Assembly: GCA_051004735.1 (NCBI GenBank)
Contig: JBPCKA010000013.1
Location: 1-64,000 of the forward strand
Direction: 5' to 3'
DNA length: 64,000 nucleotides
DNA from: Euzebya sp051004735
GTDB taxonomy: Bacteria > Actinomycetota > Nitriliruptoria > Euzebyales > Euzebyaceae
Shown here one piece after another: positions 8,029-17,570 of the stretch (positions are counted from its first letter, which is position 1; each line of letters begins with the position of its first letter). The translations under genes were made by a program, and so were the position numbers. The notes beneath the pieces are model-generated. The model did no database searches. It was not told the origin of the DNA and saw nothing but the letters and a program-made list of their open reading frames with translations.

Positions 8029-10296
8029 TTACGTGCTCAGCGCCTGCTCGATATCTCGCAGAACCTCCTCACCGATCACAGCCGTACCGCCGAAGATGAC
8101 CACCTGCCGGATCGATGACACATTGTCACTCAGGTAGTTGCTAATCGAGCGTTCGAGATCCACCCCACCGGTCAGCAGCATCACCCCGGGGCCGGTGTCA
8201 ACTCGGCCGATCAAGGCACTTCCTGCCAGGGCATCCGGGAAGTCTGCGGTGGTGGCGACTCCGACGGTGGTTGGCGAGACGGTCAAATCCGCCACGCGAA
8301 GGGAGAGGTCGGTCGCATCCGCTCCGACCAACACCGGATCACCGACCAGCTCACCGACATCTGCACCGATGGCGAAGATGTCGGTCCCTCTAAACACCGC
8401 ATCGATGTAGGCGAAGGCATCCTCCTGAATTTCTGGCCCCGACGTCAGGATAACAGCCGCGCCGGGCGGGTCGGCAGCCAGGAAGCCAGAAGCCAGTGAC
8501 CCCGCCAGGATTGCGTCGATGAATCTGCCACCGTCAGCGACTACCAATCGAGACGGATTTGCCAATCCAAGATCTGCGATGGTCGTGGCCGTGGAGAACC
8601 GATTATCTCCCGCAAACCGGACCGTTTGGTATCCCATGGCCTCGATTTCTGCCTGTACCTCGCCGGACAACGCCGCCGTGCCGCCCAGCAGGAACACTGT
8701 GCCCCCAGCCGGCAGGATCCGTTGGATCTCGGTTCGCGTGGCGGGATGAAGACTCTGGGGATAGGACAGAAGGGTTGGTGCGCCGTACCTGACGGCTAGG
8801 GGCGTTCCTGCCTGGGCGTCGGCGAAATCATCGGCTCGGGCGAGCACGACGGCCGGAGCCTGCCCGTCGCTGCAGATCCTCTGCGAGATCGCGGTGGCTG
8901 TCTGGATGCGGGTCGCGCCCTGCAACCTGACTACCCGTGATTCCGGACTGGCCGCCATGCCTCCCTCACAACGGCGGCTGATCGGCAGAACCGGACCGAC
9001 CTCACCAACGAACTCGGCGGCACCGGCATCACATCCAGCCCCGAACATCCGAGTGTGACCGATCTGGTCGAACAACATTCCCTCGGCGCAGTCCGGTGCC
9101 GGGAACACATCAACAACGGGGCTACCGGGCGAGGGGTAGTGGACGCCAGTCGTGGGGTCCAGTTCCAACAGACCTAGGTTGGTGTTCACCACGTCGCCTA
9201 CACCCGGTGTCGGGCAACCAGCATCGACGAAGACCGAATGTCCAGCGGAGGTGACGCCGTTGCCACAAGTCTGGGTTGGCCCTGAAAAGGCACTGCCTGA
9301 CACGCTGATCTGTCCAGATCCCGCCTCGACCACAACCCCCGGTTCGACTGTCGTGCCGTTCACATGAGTGGTGAATAGCAGTCGGACCGGTGTCGCGCTG
9401 CTGGCGAGGTCGGCGACGAACTTCCCTCGGTTCCCACTGAAGGTGGAGTTAATGATCGATGCCCCAGTCGCGGGATCCTGAATCTCCACAGTGGCGGCTG
9501 GCAAACCCCGGGACGCCATCCCTTCGTTGACCACGACCTGGGACACGAAGGACGATCGGATGATGTCCACATACCCCGTGGGGCGGGCGTCAAGTGCCAT
9601 TGCGCCAAGCGCCGAGGTGTTGCGTAGAAAAGTCGATTCCACCACTCTCAAACCCGAGGCGCCAGGTGACACCGAGATGGCTCCCCCGAAGTCGGTCAGC
9701 AATCCGCCGTTGTCATGGAAGACACTGTCGGATATGACAACGTCACCATCAGCAATTGCCACCGCCCCGCCGTTCTTCGCGATATTGCCGGCGAACGTCG
9801 AGTCATGGATCTGTGTCCGTTCGCTGCTGGAGTGAACCGCGGCTCCGTCAAGCGCCACCTCAAATCCCTGGACCGAGATCCCGTCCAGGGTAAGTGGCGC
9901 CGTGGCCGTGATCGCGCGGGAGTCCTCAGTGACCATCGCCAGTCCAGACTCGATCCGGACGCCCGAGCCCATGATGACAAGTTCGTCGGAAACGTCCAGA
10001 TCCTGGGTCGTGGGGTCGTGGCTGTCTGGAACCTCAGCGCGGGACTCCGTCAGTCGGATCGTCCCGGGGGACTGGAATGTGATGACGTCGGCACCGGGTG
10101 CACTGTTAGCCGCAATGACAGCCTCTCGCAGTGAACAATCATCCAGTGAGCAGCCGTCGGGCGCTGGATCGGAGACCAGGCCCGCGCCGACACGATTGGC
10201 TGTGACGATAAACCCCGCCGCCAGTGCGGGTGGTGGCGTCAGGAGCAACAACATCAGCACAAGTGCACCGGCGGTTGCGCCAAGGCGTCTGACCAT
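8029..10296 (-). CDS. secreted CSLREA/beta-helix protein with cell-wall-binding repeats 2
   Basis: 755 residues. The N-terminal signal peptide has basic RRLGATAG, a hydrophobic core and an ALAA-type cleavage region near residue 27. Next comes a CSLREA motif (GCSLDDCSLREAVIAANSA, about residues 47-66), then a right-handed beta-helix-like region to about residue 430 with repeated NSTF/DSTF-like turns. The C-terminal ~300 residues hold three cell-wall-binding-repeat-2 units, starting at RLQGATRIQTATAIS, with LGGTAALSG and FGGTAVIGEEV turns. These repeats attach proteins to the actinobacterial or clostridial wall. It is probably a surface adhesin or glycan-binding protein. The same repeat family ends the large protein near 63 kb. 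Confidence 0.85.
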   Translation of the reverse strand: MVRRLGATAGALVLMLLLLTPPPALAAGFIVTANRVGAGLVSDPAPDGCSLDDCSLREAVIAANSAPGADVITFQSPGTIRLTESRAEVPDSHDPTTQDLDVSDELVIMGSGVRIESGLAMVTEDSRAITATAPLTLDGISVQGFEVALDGAAVHSSSERTQIHDSTFAGNIAKNGGAVAIADGDVVISDSVFHDNGGLLTDFGGAISVSPGASGLRVVESTFLRNTSALGAMALDARPTGYVDIIRSSFVSQVVVNEGMASRGLPAATVEIQDPATGASIINSTFSGNRGKFVADLASSATPVRLLFTTHVNGTTVEPGVVVEAGSGQISVSGSAFSGPTQTCGNGVTSAGHSVFVDAGCPTPGVGDVVNTNLGLLELDPTTGVHYPSPGSPVVDVFPAPDCAEGMLFDQIGHTRMFGAGCDAGAAEFVGEVGPVLPISRRCEGGMAASPESRVVRLQGATRIQTATAISQRICSDGQAPAVVLARADDFADAQAGTPLAVRYGAPTLLSYPQSLHPATRTEIQRILPAGGTVFLLGGTAALSGEVQAEIEAMGYQTVRFAGDNRFSTATTIADLGLANPSRLVVADGGRFIDAILAGSLASGFLAADPPGAAVILTSGPEIQEDAFAYIDAVFRGTDIFAIGADVGELVGDPVLVGADATDLSLRVADLTVSPTTVGVATTADFPDALAGSALIGRVDTGPGVMLLTGGVDLERSISNYLSDNVSSIRQVVIFGGTAVIGEEVLRDIEQALST

Positions 10297-10493
10297 GTGT
10301 GTCACGGTATTATCCGATTTTATCGCTTGCGACTGGCGGGCCGATCGTCCTCGACGGCAGCGACAACGTGGTCGCCGATCAGCACCAGGATTTCCCGATC
10401 GTCGTGGAACTCCGATGAGTATAGAGTTAGTTAGTAGCGCGTCGTAGCGGGTCCTTGGTTTTGGGCTGCGTTCCGTGATTTTCTGTGGTGGAT
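10297..10493. other. intergenic stretch, no gene seen
   Basis: About 200 bases between the beta-helix protein start and the IS3-like fragment. The end next to the surface gene is AT-rich for this genome (reading leftward, GATAAAATCGGATAATACC just before the start codon) and probably contains that gene's promoter. I see no other feature. Confidence 0.5.
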
Positions 10494-10571
10494 GGGATCA
10501 AACAGCCGGCCGACCAGGTCGGGCACCGGCGCACCAGTGCGGTCAGGCTTCGTCGTGTAGCGCCGCCGCCG
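10494..10571 (-). mobile_element. IS3-family transposase fragment (short remnant)
   Basis: The minus-strand frame encodes RRRRYTTKPDRTGAPVPDLV then GRLFDP. This resembles the linker of IS3-family OrfB transposases just before the catalytic rve domain (family pattern R-T-T-x-P-x(5)-P-D-L-V-x-R-x-F). Nothing upstream or downstream in this frame continues the transposase. The match is short, so the call is tentative. Confidence 0.4.
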
Positions 10572-10658
10572 GTGATGACGCGCATTGGGCCGGGCGATCA
10601 TCCGTGACCCCGCAGCGTTCCTGATGGGCGAACCGCTATCCAGCATCGTCGTCCTGCG

Positions 10659-10943
10659 ATCAACGAGCAGCCGATCACGATCGGTATCCGGTCTGAGGAC
10701 GTGGCGGTGACCACCGCCGAGGATGCAGTGGCGGTGCCCGGCACGGTCGCCCTGGTTGAACCGGTTGGTGCCGATGTGTTCCTCAACGTGGTCCTGGCGG
10801 CGGGTGGGAACTGCAGGGTCCGGGTGACGGCCTCTTCCGAGGTCGCCGAGGACACGCCGATCCATCTGCGCTTTCCGAGGAGACCGCATCTGTTCGACGA
10901 CGCTGGCACACGCCTTGCCCCTGCGGTTCAGATCATGAACTGA
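10659..10943 (+). pseudogene. C-terminal TOBE fragment of a MalK/UgpC-type ABC ATPase
   Basis: The frame reads EQPITIGIRSEDVAVTT, then VPGTVALVEPVGADVFLNVV and a closing LFDDAGTRLAP. This is the TOBE regulatory domain that ends sugar-importer ATPases of the MalK/UgpC/SugC type. The nucleotide-binding domain (Walker A, signature, Walker B) is completely absent upstream. The fragment ends by overlapping the 3' end of the convergent asparaginase gene. With the adjacent IS3-like fragment it marks a deletion or insertion scar at the edge of the catabolic island. Confidence 0.7.
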
Positions 10944-11956
10944 TCACTCAGGTCGAAGGTCGTGCGCGCGTGTCCGACCTGCAAGCCCGAGGAGGTGGTG
11001 AGCTTCGGGCGGGCGTGCTGGTCAAGTTGTGCGACGTGATGGTCATCCAGCGCCCCGATCTGCTGCAGCGCTGCGACGGCGGCCATGGTCGAGGGACGGC
11101 CTGGCGACGCCGGGCCACTGATACCGTCATCGATCTTCAGCGCAAGTCCGATCCCGCCAACCACGCCGATGCACTGGACCGCCCCGGCACCGCCCTTGGC
11201 CAGCACCCGCCCTTCACCCACTGACATCAGATCACTGTCGAAGCGGTCGGTGCCGCCTATCAGATACGCCTGGCTGATCATGGCCTGGCGGATCGTCATC
11301 GCACTGGCCGAGTACTGCGCGGGGAGATCCACCGGATGCATCAGACGCGCGTAGGCATACGCCATCCGGTACACGCTGAGACCATGGCAGGGCGAGTTGC
11401 AGCCATCGGTTCCCACGACGATGGTGTCGGCCGACACGTCGGCGAAGCGGGCCACGTTTGCCAGGATCTCCTGCTGCACCGGATGGTCCTGGTCGTGATA
11501 GCCGTGATGATCCAGATTCAGGTGTCGGGCTGTGGCGATCATGCTGGTGTGCAGGCCCGAGCAATTGTGATGCAGAGGGCCCGGCTGTTCGCCCTTGCGC
11601 GCCAGAGCCGCCGCCGCCGGTGCGAACAACGGCGGGTGTGTCCCGCACGCCAGGTCTGTGGGCACGCAACCGATCCTGGCCTGCACTGTCGTGACCCGGT
11701 CGACATGGACCGGCTCACCGCTGTGAGATGCACACAGGATGGCCAGGTCCTCAGGCCCCAGGTTCCACCGCGAGGCTGCCCCGGTGTAGACGATGGGCAT
11801 GGCCTGAAACGGCTTGGCGGCCGAACGCATGTAGGCGACCCGGTCGGGATCCACGGAAGCCAGCAGTGTCCCGGCCGCGTCGACAATTGCCAGGTCCCCC
11901 CGGTGGACGGCGTCCACCAGCGGGCCGCGAAGCACCTCGACCAGCACGTCGCTCAT
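10928..11956 (-). CDS. asparaginase II family amidohydrolase
   Basis: 342 residues, the usual size of the asparaginase II family (the Rhizobium etli-type enzyme, unrelated to E. coli AnsA/AnsB). Family features seen: an N-terminal EVLRGPLVDAVHRGDLAIVD, RSAAKPFQAMPIV near residues 45-57, CASHSGEPVHVDRV, HHNCSGLHTSM and GTDGCNSPCHGLSVY. It should hydrolyse a carboxamide, releasing ammonia. It is the last gene of a ten-gene leftward operon starting at 23.3 kb; one base separates it from the SMP-30 stop. In this context the substrate may be an amide intermediate of the imported compound, not asparagine. Confidence 0.85.
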   Translation of the reverse strand: MSDVLVEVLRGPLVDAVHRGDLAIVDAAGTLLASVDPDRVAYMRSAAKPFQAMPIVYTGAASRWNLGPEDLAILCASHSGEPVHVDRVTTVQARIGCVPTDLACGTHPPLFAPAAAALARKGEQPGPLHHNCSGLHTSMIATARHLNLDHHGYHDQDHPVQQEILANVARFADVSADTIVVGTDGCNSPCHGLSVYRMAYAYARLMHPVDLPAQYSASAMTIRQAMISQAYLIGGTDRFDSDLMSVGEGRVLAKGGAGAVQCIGVVGGIGLALKIDDGISGPASPGRPSTMAAVAALQQIGALDDHHVAQLDQHARPKLTTSSGLQVGHARTTFDLSDQFMI

Positions 11957-11957
11957 A

Positions 11958-12848
11958 TCAACCCGCGAATCGTGCGGTTGGCATCCCCGACACACCGGGG
12001 CGAACAACAAAGATCGCGCCGGCGTGGGGCTGATCACGCCGCTGCTGGACCGTCAACCCACTGGCCGCCGACGTGATGTAGAGCTGGTCCAGGTCGTGCC
12101 CACCGAATGTGCAACTGGTGATCTGCGCCGTAGGCAACTGGATGACGGTGTCAACGCTCCCGTCGGGGCCATACCGCCGCACGCTCCAGCCATCCCACAC
12201 GGCAACCCACAGATACCCCTCGGCGTCGATGGCCATTCCATCCGGCAAACCGTCCTGCGGTGCCACGTCGATGGTGCGGCGCCGCCCCGAAAGGGTCCCG
12301 CCGCCGATGTCGTAGTCAAAGGCGTCAACAGCACCCATCCCGCTGTCCACGAAGAACATCACGCGATCATCGTCCGACCAGGCCAGACCGTTTGACACCG
12401 TCGTGCCGCTGAGCATCGTGTGCACGCTCAGGTCGGGATCAAGCCGATACAGCGTCCCTGCGCCAGGTGTCATGTCGGCGGCCATGGTCCCGGCCCAGAA
12501 ACGGCCCACGCTGTCGCATTTGCCGTCGTTCATGCGGGTGTCGGCACGATCGCTCTCCACCTCACACACCATCCGTACGCCCGCTTCGGTGCTGTCCATC
12601 ACCGCGAAACCGTCCCGCAGCGCCAAGACCAGTCCTCCCGCTGCTCGTAACGCAACGGCTCCCACTGGCTGGCCCACATCCACCGTCGTGCGCCGACCGC
12701 TGTCTGGGTGCAAGCGGTGCACCTGATGGCGCGGGATATCGACCCACAACAGTTCCTGAGCCGAGTCGTCCCACACGGGACCCTCACCCACTTCCGCGCC
12801 CTCGTCCACGACGATGTCCACCCACTCGCTTCCCACCACCCGGCTCAT
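11958..12848 (-). CDS. SMP-30/gluconolactonase/LRE family lactonase
   Basis: 296 residues, a six-bladed beta-propeller of the SMP-30 family. Metal-site motifs are present: EGPVWDDSAQELLWVDI near the N-terminus (metal-binding Glu), RMNDGKCDSVGRFWAGTM with the metal Asn/Asp, VSNGLAWSDDD and LPDGMAIDAEGYLWVAVW. These enzymes hydrolyse sugar or aldonic lactones with a divalent cation. Start ATG 12848 overlaps the upstream GH78-like stop (ATGA). The neighbours suggest it opens a lactone made from a released sugar or from the imported compound. Confidence 0.87.
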   Translation of the reverse strand: MSRVVGSEWVDIVVDEGAEVGEGPVWDDSAQELLWVDIPRHQVHRLHPDSGRRTTVDVGQPVGAVALRAAGGLVLALRDGFAVMDSTEAGVRMVCEVESDRADTRMNDGKCDSVGRFWAGTMAADMTPGAGTLYRLDPDLSVHTMLSGTTVSNGLAWSDDDRVMFFVDSGMGAVDAFDYDIGGGTLSGRRRTIDVAPQDGLPDGMAIDAEGYLWVAVWDGWSVRRYGPDGSVDTVIQLPTAQITSCTFGGHDLDQLYITSAASGLTVQQRRDQPHAGAIFVVRPGVSGMPTARFAG

Positions 12849-15241
12849 GCGCGACCTCGCGTGACCTGGTGCTGACCCTGCCCCCACTCCTGCCCCTCGA
12901 TCGCCACGACCATCCCGGCGGGCACCTCAAGGTCGATATGGCCTTCCTCCACGGTGACCGAAAGCCAGCCCAATGGTGTCGGGACGCGGCAGGATGCCCT
13001 GGTCAGGGTTCCCAGCCGCGGATCGACCTCGGTGCGGCTCCAGCCAGGTGCCATTGGACGGATGCCGACGATGTAGGTCACCAGGTCGTAGGTGGGGCTG
13101 GCGGCCCAACCATGACAACGGCTGGATCGGCCGGGGGCGGCATCCCAGAACTCCTGAACCGTGCCGTTGCCGGGCACCAGGTTCCAGCGCAACAGGTTCT
13201 GCAGCACCAGGTCCTCGCGACCGTGTGCGAACAGCGCCTCGTGCAGAAAGCGGCAGAACCATGGTTGGGCCGCGACGACGTCAACCTCAGGATCGAAGTC
13301 CTCTGGCTCCTGATACTGAAACACCGGAATCAGTTCGTGTGCCAGTTCAGGATCCCGCACGTCCGCGGAGGTCGGCGTGAGGACCAGTCGACCACCAAGC
13401 TCCGGGGACGGATCCATAATGCGCGAAATGATATCGGCGACCCGATCCGACGGAACGATGCCTGCCAGCAACGCAGCAGCGTTGGTGTGTTGGCTGATCC
13501 GCCTGCTGCGCCCCTGTGCCCCCATGGCATCGACATAGACCCTGCGTTCGCCATCCCACAGTTCTTCAAACGCTAAGGCGGTACGGCTGATCAACCCGCT
13601 GACGTCACTGGCGCCGGGCAGGCTTGCGTAGGCGCCCAGTCCTGCGGCGTACAACGCGTCGTGGACCGCGGTGACGCGATCACGGTCGACCTGTGCCCAG
13701 TCGATGAAGACCCACCCGGGGAAATCCTCCAGCAGGCCGCTCGAGCCACGCTGCTGTTCGTACCGCTGGATGATCGCCTCGGCCACAGGCAGATGATCTC
13801 GGACGAAACTCTCGTCCCCCGAGTACTGCCAGTAGGCGGCAAGCGATCGAATCCAGTGCAGTGAGTACTCCGGCATCGTGAAGCCGATACGGCCGAAGTC
13901 ACAACCTGCCGCCCCGGCCAGCAGACCACTGGGCAGACGGCTTCTGGCGGTCAGGGCCAGGTGGTGCCGCACCAGATCCTGGTCCGGGTTGGTGACCAAC
14001 GACACCAGGATCTGCGGGTAGGCATCCGATACCCAGGCACGCTGCTCACGCCCTGGACAGTCCAGGAATGCGTCTGTCGAACAGACATCCACGGTCCGGG
14101 CCCCTGCCTGCCACAGCGCGGTGTAACGAGGATCGTCGCAGTCAAAGGCAGCACCTTCCTCGCGTGGATAGTGGGTTTCCTCCACGACCAGCTCAACCTG
14201 GACCCCCGCCGGTTGATGTGTCGTCAGGTACCGCAGGCCGACCGGGTCGAAGAAGCGCACCCGCTCGGTGACCTGCCCGCCAGCCACGTAGCGTGCCGCC
14301 CAGTCACGGGGACTGGTCTCGGTTAGACCGTCCTCCCGCAGATCCTCGCCCGCGACCACATCGATCACCGCCCCGGTAGCCGCACCGGTGATCTGGAGTT
14401 CGACATGACCAAGGCACAACGAGCCGACGTCCCACACCGCCAGATCGCGATCTTCGTCCCCTACCAAGTCGGTCACCAACTGAAGATCCGCATATGCGGT
14501 GATCGGGTCGTCACCCAACAAGGTGCGGATCCGCCGCGATGTCCCAATGGGCTGCGCGCGGCGCAAGATCGATCGCAGTTGAGGGATCGGACGCCGCAGC
14601 GGCGTCATGTAGGGCGCAGCAGGTGGCCGATCCAGCACGGTGCCGTGTCCGCGTCCGCTGAGGATGACCGCGGCCTCCCACCCGACGTCATCCACCTCGG
14701 GGTCGTGGACCCCCAGTGGTGCCAGGCGGCCATCGACCACCTCGGAGGGAAATGAATGCATACCTCCCTGCCCGTTCAGCACCCACGGTGCGGCCAGCGC
14801 GACCCAGGTCGAATCGCTGAGCAGGTCCACTCCACAGTCGGCTGCGGTCTCAAAGCAGAACGATCCCCTGCCCAGGGTTCCCAAAGGGGCGGCGGGAACC
14901 CACCACGGACCGGGGGTCCCGTAGTACCGACACAGGGCGGTGACCACGTTGCGCCCCGACACCAGATGTGGGGCCAAGTCATATTCATCCCACCCCAGGA
15001 ACTCCGGTTCGCCGCGTACCGGCCCCCGGCCGATCAGGGTTCCGTTGATGAACAGTTCGTAGCGTGAGTCGCAGGTGACACGAGCGGGAACCGCACCGTC
15101 GATATCGGCCACGTCGAAGGTACGACGGAGATAGACCATGTGGCCTGCCCCCTCTGTTGGCCGCCACCAGAAGGCCTCGACGGGCTCATGATCCCAGATC
15201 CAACGCCCCCGCCACGGCCCGGGCCAGGTATGAATCGCCAT
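12845..15241 (-). CDS. GH78-like alpha-L-rhamnosidase-related glycosidase
   Basis: 798 residues from ATG 15241 (801 from a TTG at 15250 that overlaps the upstream stop). The order follows bacterial rhamnosidases. An N-terminal jelly-roll (SRYELFINGTLIGRGPVRGE, about 60-80) comes first. The six-hairpin catalytic domain follows, with DCPGREQRAWVSDAYPQ around residue 400, equivalent to the acidic cluster DCPxREExxGWxGDA. A C-terminal beta-domain closes it (APGWSRTEVDPRLGTL). There is no signal peptide, so it would act on imported glycosides in the cytoplasm. The real substrate may differ from rhamnosides, since the cluster is not identical to characterised enzymes. Confidence 0.8.
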   Translation of the reverse strand: MAIHTWPGPWRGRWIWDHEPVEAFWWRPTEGAGHMVYLRRTFDVADIDGAVPARVTCDSRYELFINGTLIGRGPVRGEPEFLGWDEYDLAPHLVSGRNVVTALCRYYGTPGPWWVPAAPLGTLGRGSFCFETAADCGVDLLSDSTWVALAAPWVLNGQGGMHSFPSEVVDGRLAPLGVHDPEVDDVGWEAAVILSGRGHGTVLDRPPAAPYMTPLRRPIPQLRSILRRAQPIGTSRRIRTLLGDDPITAYADLQLVTDLVGDEDRDLAVWDVGSLCLGHVELQITGAATGAVIDVVAGEDLREDGLTETSPRDWAARYVAGGQVTERVRFFDPVGLRYLTTHQPAGVQVELVVEETHYPREEGAAFDCDDPRYTALWQAGARTVDVCSTDAFLDCPGREQRAWVSDAYPQILVSLVTNPDQDLVRHHLALTARSRLPSGLLAGAAGCDFGRIGFTMPEYSLHWIRSLAAYWQYSGDESFVRDHLPVAEAIIQRYEQQRGSSGLLEDFPGWVFIDWAQVDRDRVTAVHDALYAAGLGAYASLPGASDVSGLISRTALAFEELWDGERRVYVDAMGAQGRSRRISQHTNAAALLAGIVPSDRVADIISRIMDPSPELGGRLVLTPTSADVRDPELAHELIPVFQYQEPEDFDPEVDVVAAQPWFCRFLHEALFAHGREDLVLQNLLRWNLVPGNGTVQEFWDAAPGRSSRCHGWAASPTYDLVTYIVGIRPMAPGWSRTEVDPRLGTLTRASCRVPTPLGWLSVTVEEGHIDLEVPAGMVVAIEGQEWGQGQHQVTRGRA

Positions 15242-15246
15242 GCCGC

Positions 15247-16233
15247 TCAAAAGACCGCGAGCGGGTTGACGGGTGAGCCGCTGCCTCCGGGCATCACCAG
15301 GGGGGCCGCGACGAAGAGGAACTCATGGCAGGACAGCTCTCGGCAGGTCTGCGCCAACTCCTCGACCCGAGCATGATCCAACAGGACCAGGCCCATGGAG
15401 GGAATCACCAACTGATGAAAGGGCAGGGGGAACGCGCCCGGCTCGATGTCCCTCGCGGGGGCGTCGTCGGGTAGTCGACCCAGGATGAGGGCGGCCGCGG
15501 TGGTGATGTGCTCGGGTGCATCACCGGTGTACACGGCGACCTCGTGACGATGCATCCAACGGGCCGCGTCCGGTCCTGGGCCGGCGACCAAGGGGTCGGG
15601 GCCCTGGGCCGCCTCGCGCGCATCGGTTCCGGCTCTCACGACCACGACGTCCCCACTGCTGACCTGCAGACCGGCGTGTTGTGCGGCGGCATCAAGATCA
15701 GCAGAGGTGATCTCGTGCCCCGAATCAAGCCAGTCCACGCCGCGTGCCGCAGCGACATCCAACAGCACCCCCCGGGACACGATGCCATCGCGTTGGGCGT
15801 ACACCGACCCGAACCCGAGGCCCTCCTCACCGGCGATGCCCTCAAAGCAGCGACCGTTGTAGGCACTGCCGTCCCAACCACCGATATGGCTGACGCAGTC
15901 GAGGTGGGTCACCCCCTGCTGATGAGTCTCCATCGCAAAATGGTCGGCCGCCGCCGGTGGGGTACCGGTCGTCGGCTCGGTCGTTCGGTTGTACATCATG
16001 CGCCGCTGGATGTGCCCCTCCTCCCCTGGCGCCCCACCCGCCATCAGGGGGTGGGCCAACGACACCACGATGCCGTGCCGCACCAATCCAGCCGCCTGAA
16101 CGCGCTTGGCGGGTGTGATGTAGTTCAGCGTGCCCAGTTCGTCGTCTGGACCCCAGCGACCGGTGTTGCTGATCTCCTCGGCTACTGCCAAGGCGTGCTC
16201 GTCTCGTCCGAAGTGGGCGCCACCGGTGCTCAT
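15247..16233 (-). CDS. cyclase family (kynurenine formamidase-like) metal hydrolase
   Basis: 328 residues of the cyclase family (PF04199), Mn/Zn-dependent amide or ester hydrolases that include bacterial kynurenine formamidase and isatin hydrolase. The conserved HxGTHxD metal motif appears as HQQGVTHLDCVSHIGGWDGS near residues 103-122, with His and Asp ligands kept and Gly-Val replacing the usual Gly-Thr step. The opening RWGPDDELGTLNYITPAKRV is typical of the longer subfamily. The start overlaps the upstream hydrolase stop (ATGA). In this operon it likely opens an amide, imide or lactone ring. Confidence 0.83.
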   Translation of the reverse strand: MSTGGAHFGRDEHALAVAEEISNTGRWGPDDELGTLNYITPAKRVQAAGLVRHGIVVSLAHPLMAGGAPGEEGHIQRRMMYNRTTEPTTGTPPAAADHFAMETHQQGVTHLDCVSHIGGWDGSAYNGRCFEGIAGEEGLGFGSVYAQRDGIVSRGVLLDVAAARGVDWLDSGHEITSADLDAAAQHAGLQVSSGDVVVVRAGTDAREAAQGPDPLVAGPGPDAARWMHRHEVAVYTGDAPEHITTAAALILGRLPDDAPARDIEPGAFPLPFHQLVIPSMGLVLLDHARVEELAQTCRELSCHEFLFVAAPLVMPGGSGSPVNPLAVF

Positions 16234-17537
16234 CTCTTCATCGTCCGCAGGTCGTAGGGTCTGGCCGGCATGGGAGGCTGGAAGTCGATGAACGCCGAGC
16301 TCAAACTCTCACCTGAGCGGGTCTTGCGCAGCGGTGCCGCCATCGCATCGGTGGCCGCATTCAGGGCATCAGGGATGAGGTCTGGCCAGCGTCCGGTGTC
16401 GATCCGCTGGATCAGCAGGTCCAGTGCCACCATCGTTTCAGCGACCGTGAAGGTGCAATGGCCACCACGGTGGACATTGAGTTGTCGCAGCAGATCCGAT
16501 TGCCCGGCCCACTGGACCACATCGGCGTAGGCCCTCTCGTTGTCCGGTGTCACCAACCCGTCGCCATCGGAATGGATGGTCAGGACGGGCACCCCGCCAA
16601 GCTGTCCATCGAAGACGATGTGGTCTTCCAGGTAGGACACCGCCTGCGGGTCGGCAGCAATCCGGGGGGCCGCAGCCAACCTCTCCAGATCAGCCTCCAG
16701 GTCCAATCCGGCCTCCCGATACAACGCATGCACCGTGTCGCGGTTGATCGAGCGCTCCAGCAGCGCGGTGTAGTCGACCTCGGTGTTCCAGGACGGGTTG
16801 CCGCCTGCCTGTTGCTCGACCTGCTGGCGTGCCCAGAAGAACACCAGGAAACAGACCTCGTCATACCACTCGTACTGATTGCGCTGTCTGGTTACGAAAT
16901 CATCCGGCGCAGGTTCGGGCGTGCCGGGACCGTGCCATCCGGGCATGTTCCCCATGGCCGCGGCCAACCCCAATCGAGCCCGTCCCGCTGCCTCTGCCTG
17001 CGCCTCGGCCAGGATGGTTCGGGCCACACGCAGGTTGGCGTCGGGCTCGCTGATACGCACCACCTCCAGCGGCGAGGAGTCAGCCAGCAAGGTCGTGATG
17101 ACAAACGCGATGTCAAGCTCCCGGTTGTGGGTGGCGACCGCACCTGACAGGTTCCCGCACAGGGGTAACGCCCCATCGAAACGCTCTGGAGCCTTCTGCA
17201 CCAGTCCGGCCGTCATGATTCCGCCGATCGACGTGCCTGCGGGAATAATCCGGCCCGGACTGCCGACCTGATCGGAGAACGTGTCCAACAGCGGTTCATA
17301 ATCCTCAAAGGAACGTTCCAACGGCCAGAACATGGTGTTGATCGAGCTGGCGACGGCAAAGCCGCGATGCAGCAACTCCATGACCAATCCCGAATCCGGA
17401 CCCCAGCCCGGCGCCTGGGGCTCCTGGGGGATGGGTCGCGCCAGCAACATCAGCGTGTCGTTGTAGTCGGCAGGGACTCCCAACCGGTAGGCCGACCCAC
17501 TGGGCAGCGTCCCCTCGAACGTCTTGGACTGGGCCAT
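16230..17537 (-). CDS. alpha/beta hydrolase
   Basis: 435 residues. The nucleophile elbow is GTSIGGIMT near residue 100 (Gly-Thr-Ser-Ile-Gly-Gly). A later Asp in TIHSDGDGLVTPDNE and His in HRGGHCTF complete the triad; the GLVTPDNE-x-AY pattern resembles prolyl-peptidase or tannase-like hydrolases. There is no signal peptide. A strong Shine-Dalgarno AGGAGGA precedes GTG 17540 and ATG 17537. It sits 30 bases downstream of the importer ATPase gene and is coupled to the cyclase gene. It is probably an esterase or amidase acting on the imported compound; the substrate cannot be named. Confidence 0.78.
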   Translation of the reverse strand: MAQSKTFEGTLPSGSAYRLGVPADYNDTLMLLARPIPQEPQAPGWGPDSGLVMELLHRGFAVASSINTMFWPLERSFEDYEPLLDTFSDQVGSPGRIIPAGTSIGGIMTAGLVQKAPERFDGALPLCGNLSGAVATHNRELDIAFVITTLLADSSPLEVVRISEPDANLRVARTILAEAQAEAAGRARLGLAAAMGNMPGWHGPGTPEPAPDDFVTRQRNQYEWYDEVCFLVFFWARQQVEQQAGGNPSWNTEVDYTALLERSINRDTVHALYREAGLDLEADLERLAAAPRIAADPQAVSYLEDHIVFDGQLGGVPVLTIHSDGDGLVTPDNERAYADVVQWAGQSDLLRQLNVHRGGHCTFTVAETMVALDLLIQRIDTGRWPDLIPDALNAATDAMAAPLRKTRSGESLSSAFIDFQPPMPARPYDLRTMKR

Positions 17538-17570
17538 CACGGATTCCTCCTGTATGTCATGTGGTCGCCT

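Noticed and set aside
10427..10436. Shared TTAGTTAGT at 10427 and 51055 as a possible insertion-site duplication
   Set aside because: Only nine bases match, the flanks are unrelated, and no element lies between with matching ends.
10701..10943. A complete small gene of 80 codons
   Set aside because: The sequence is a TOBE domain, which never stands alone in this form. The homology begins upstream of the first ATG, so it is a gene fragment.
12467..13576. A 369-codon plus-strand open frame
   Set aside because: It is antisense to the SMP-30 and GH78-like genes. Its Arg/Pro-rich composition is typical of shadow frames in GC-rich DNA.
15508..16257. A 249-codon plus-strand open frame
   Set aside because: It lies fully antisense to the cyclase-family gene, whose motifs are clear. 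It has no ribosome site and no recognisable family.
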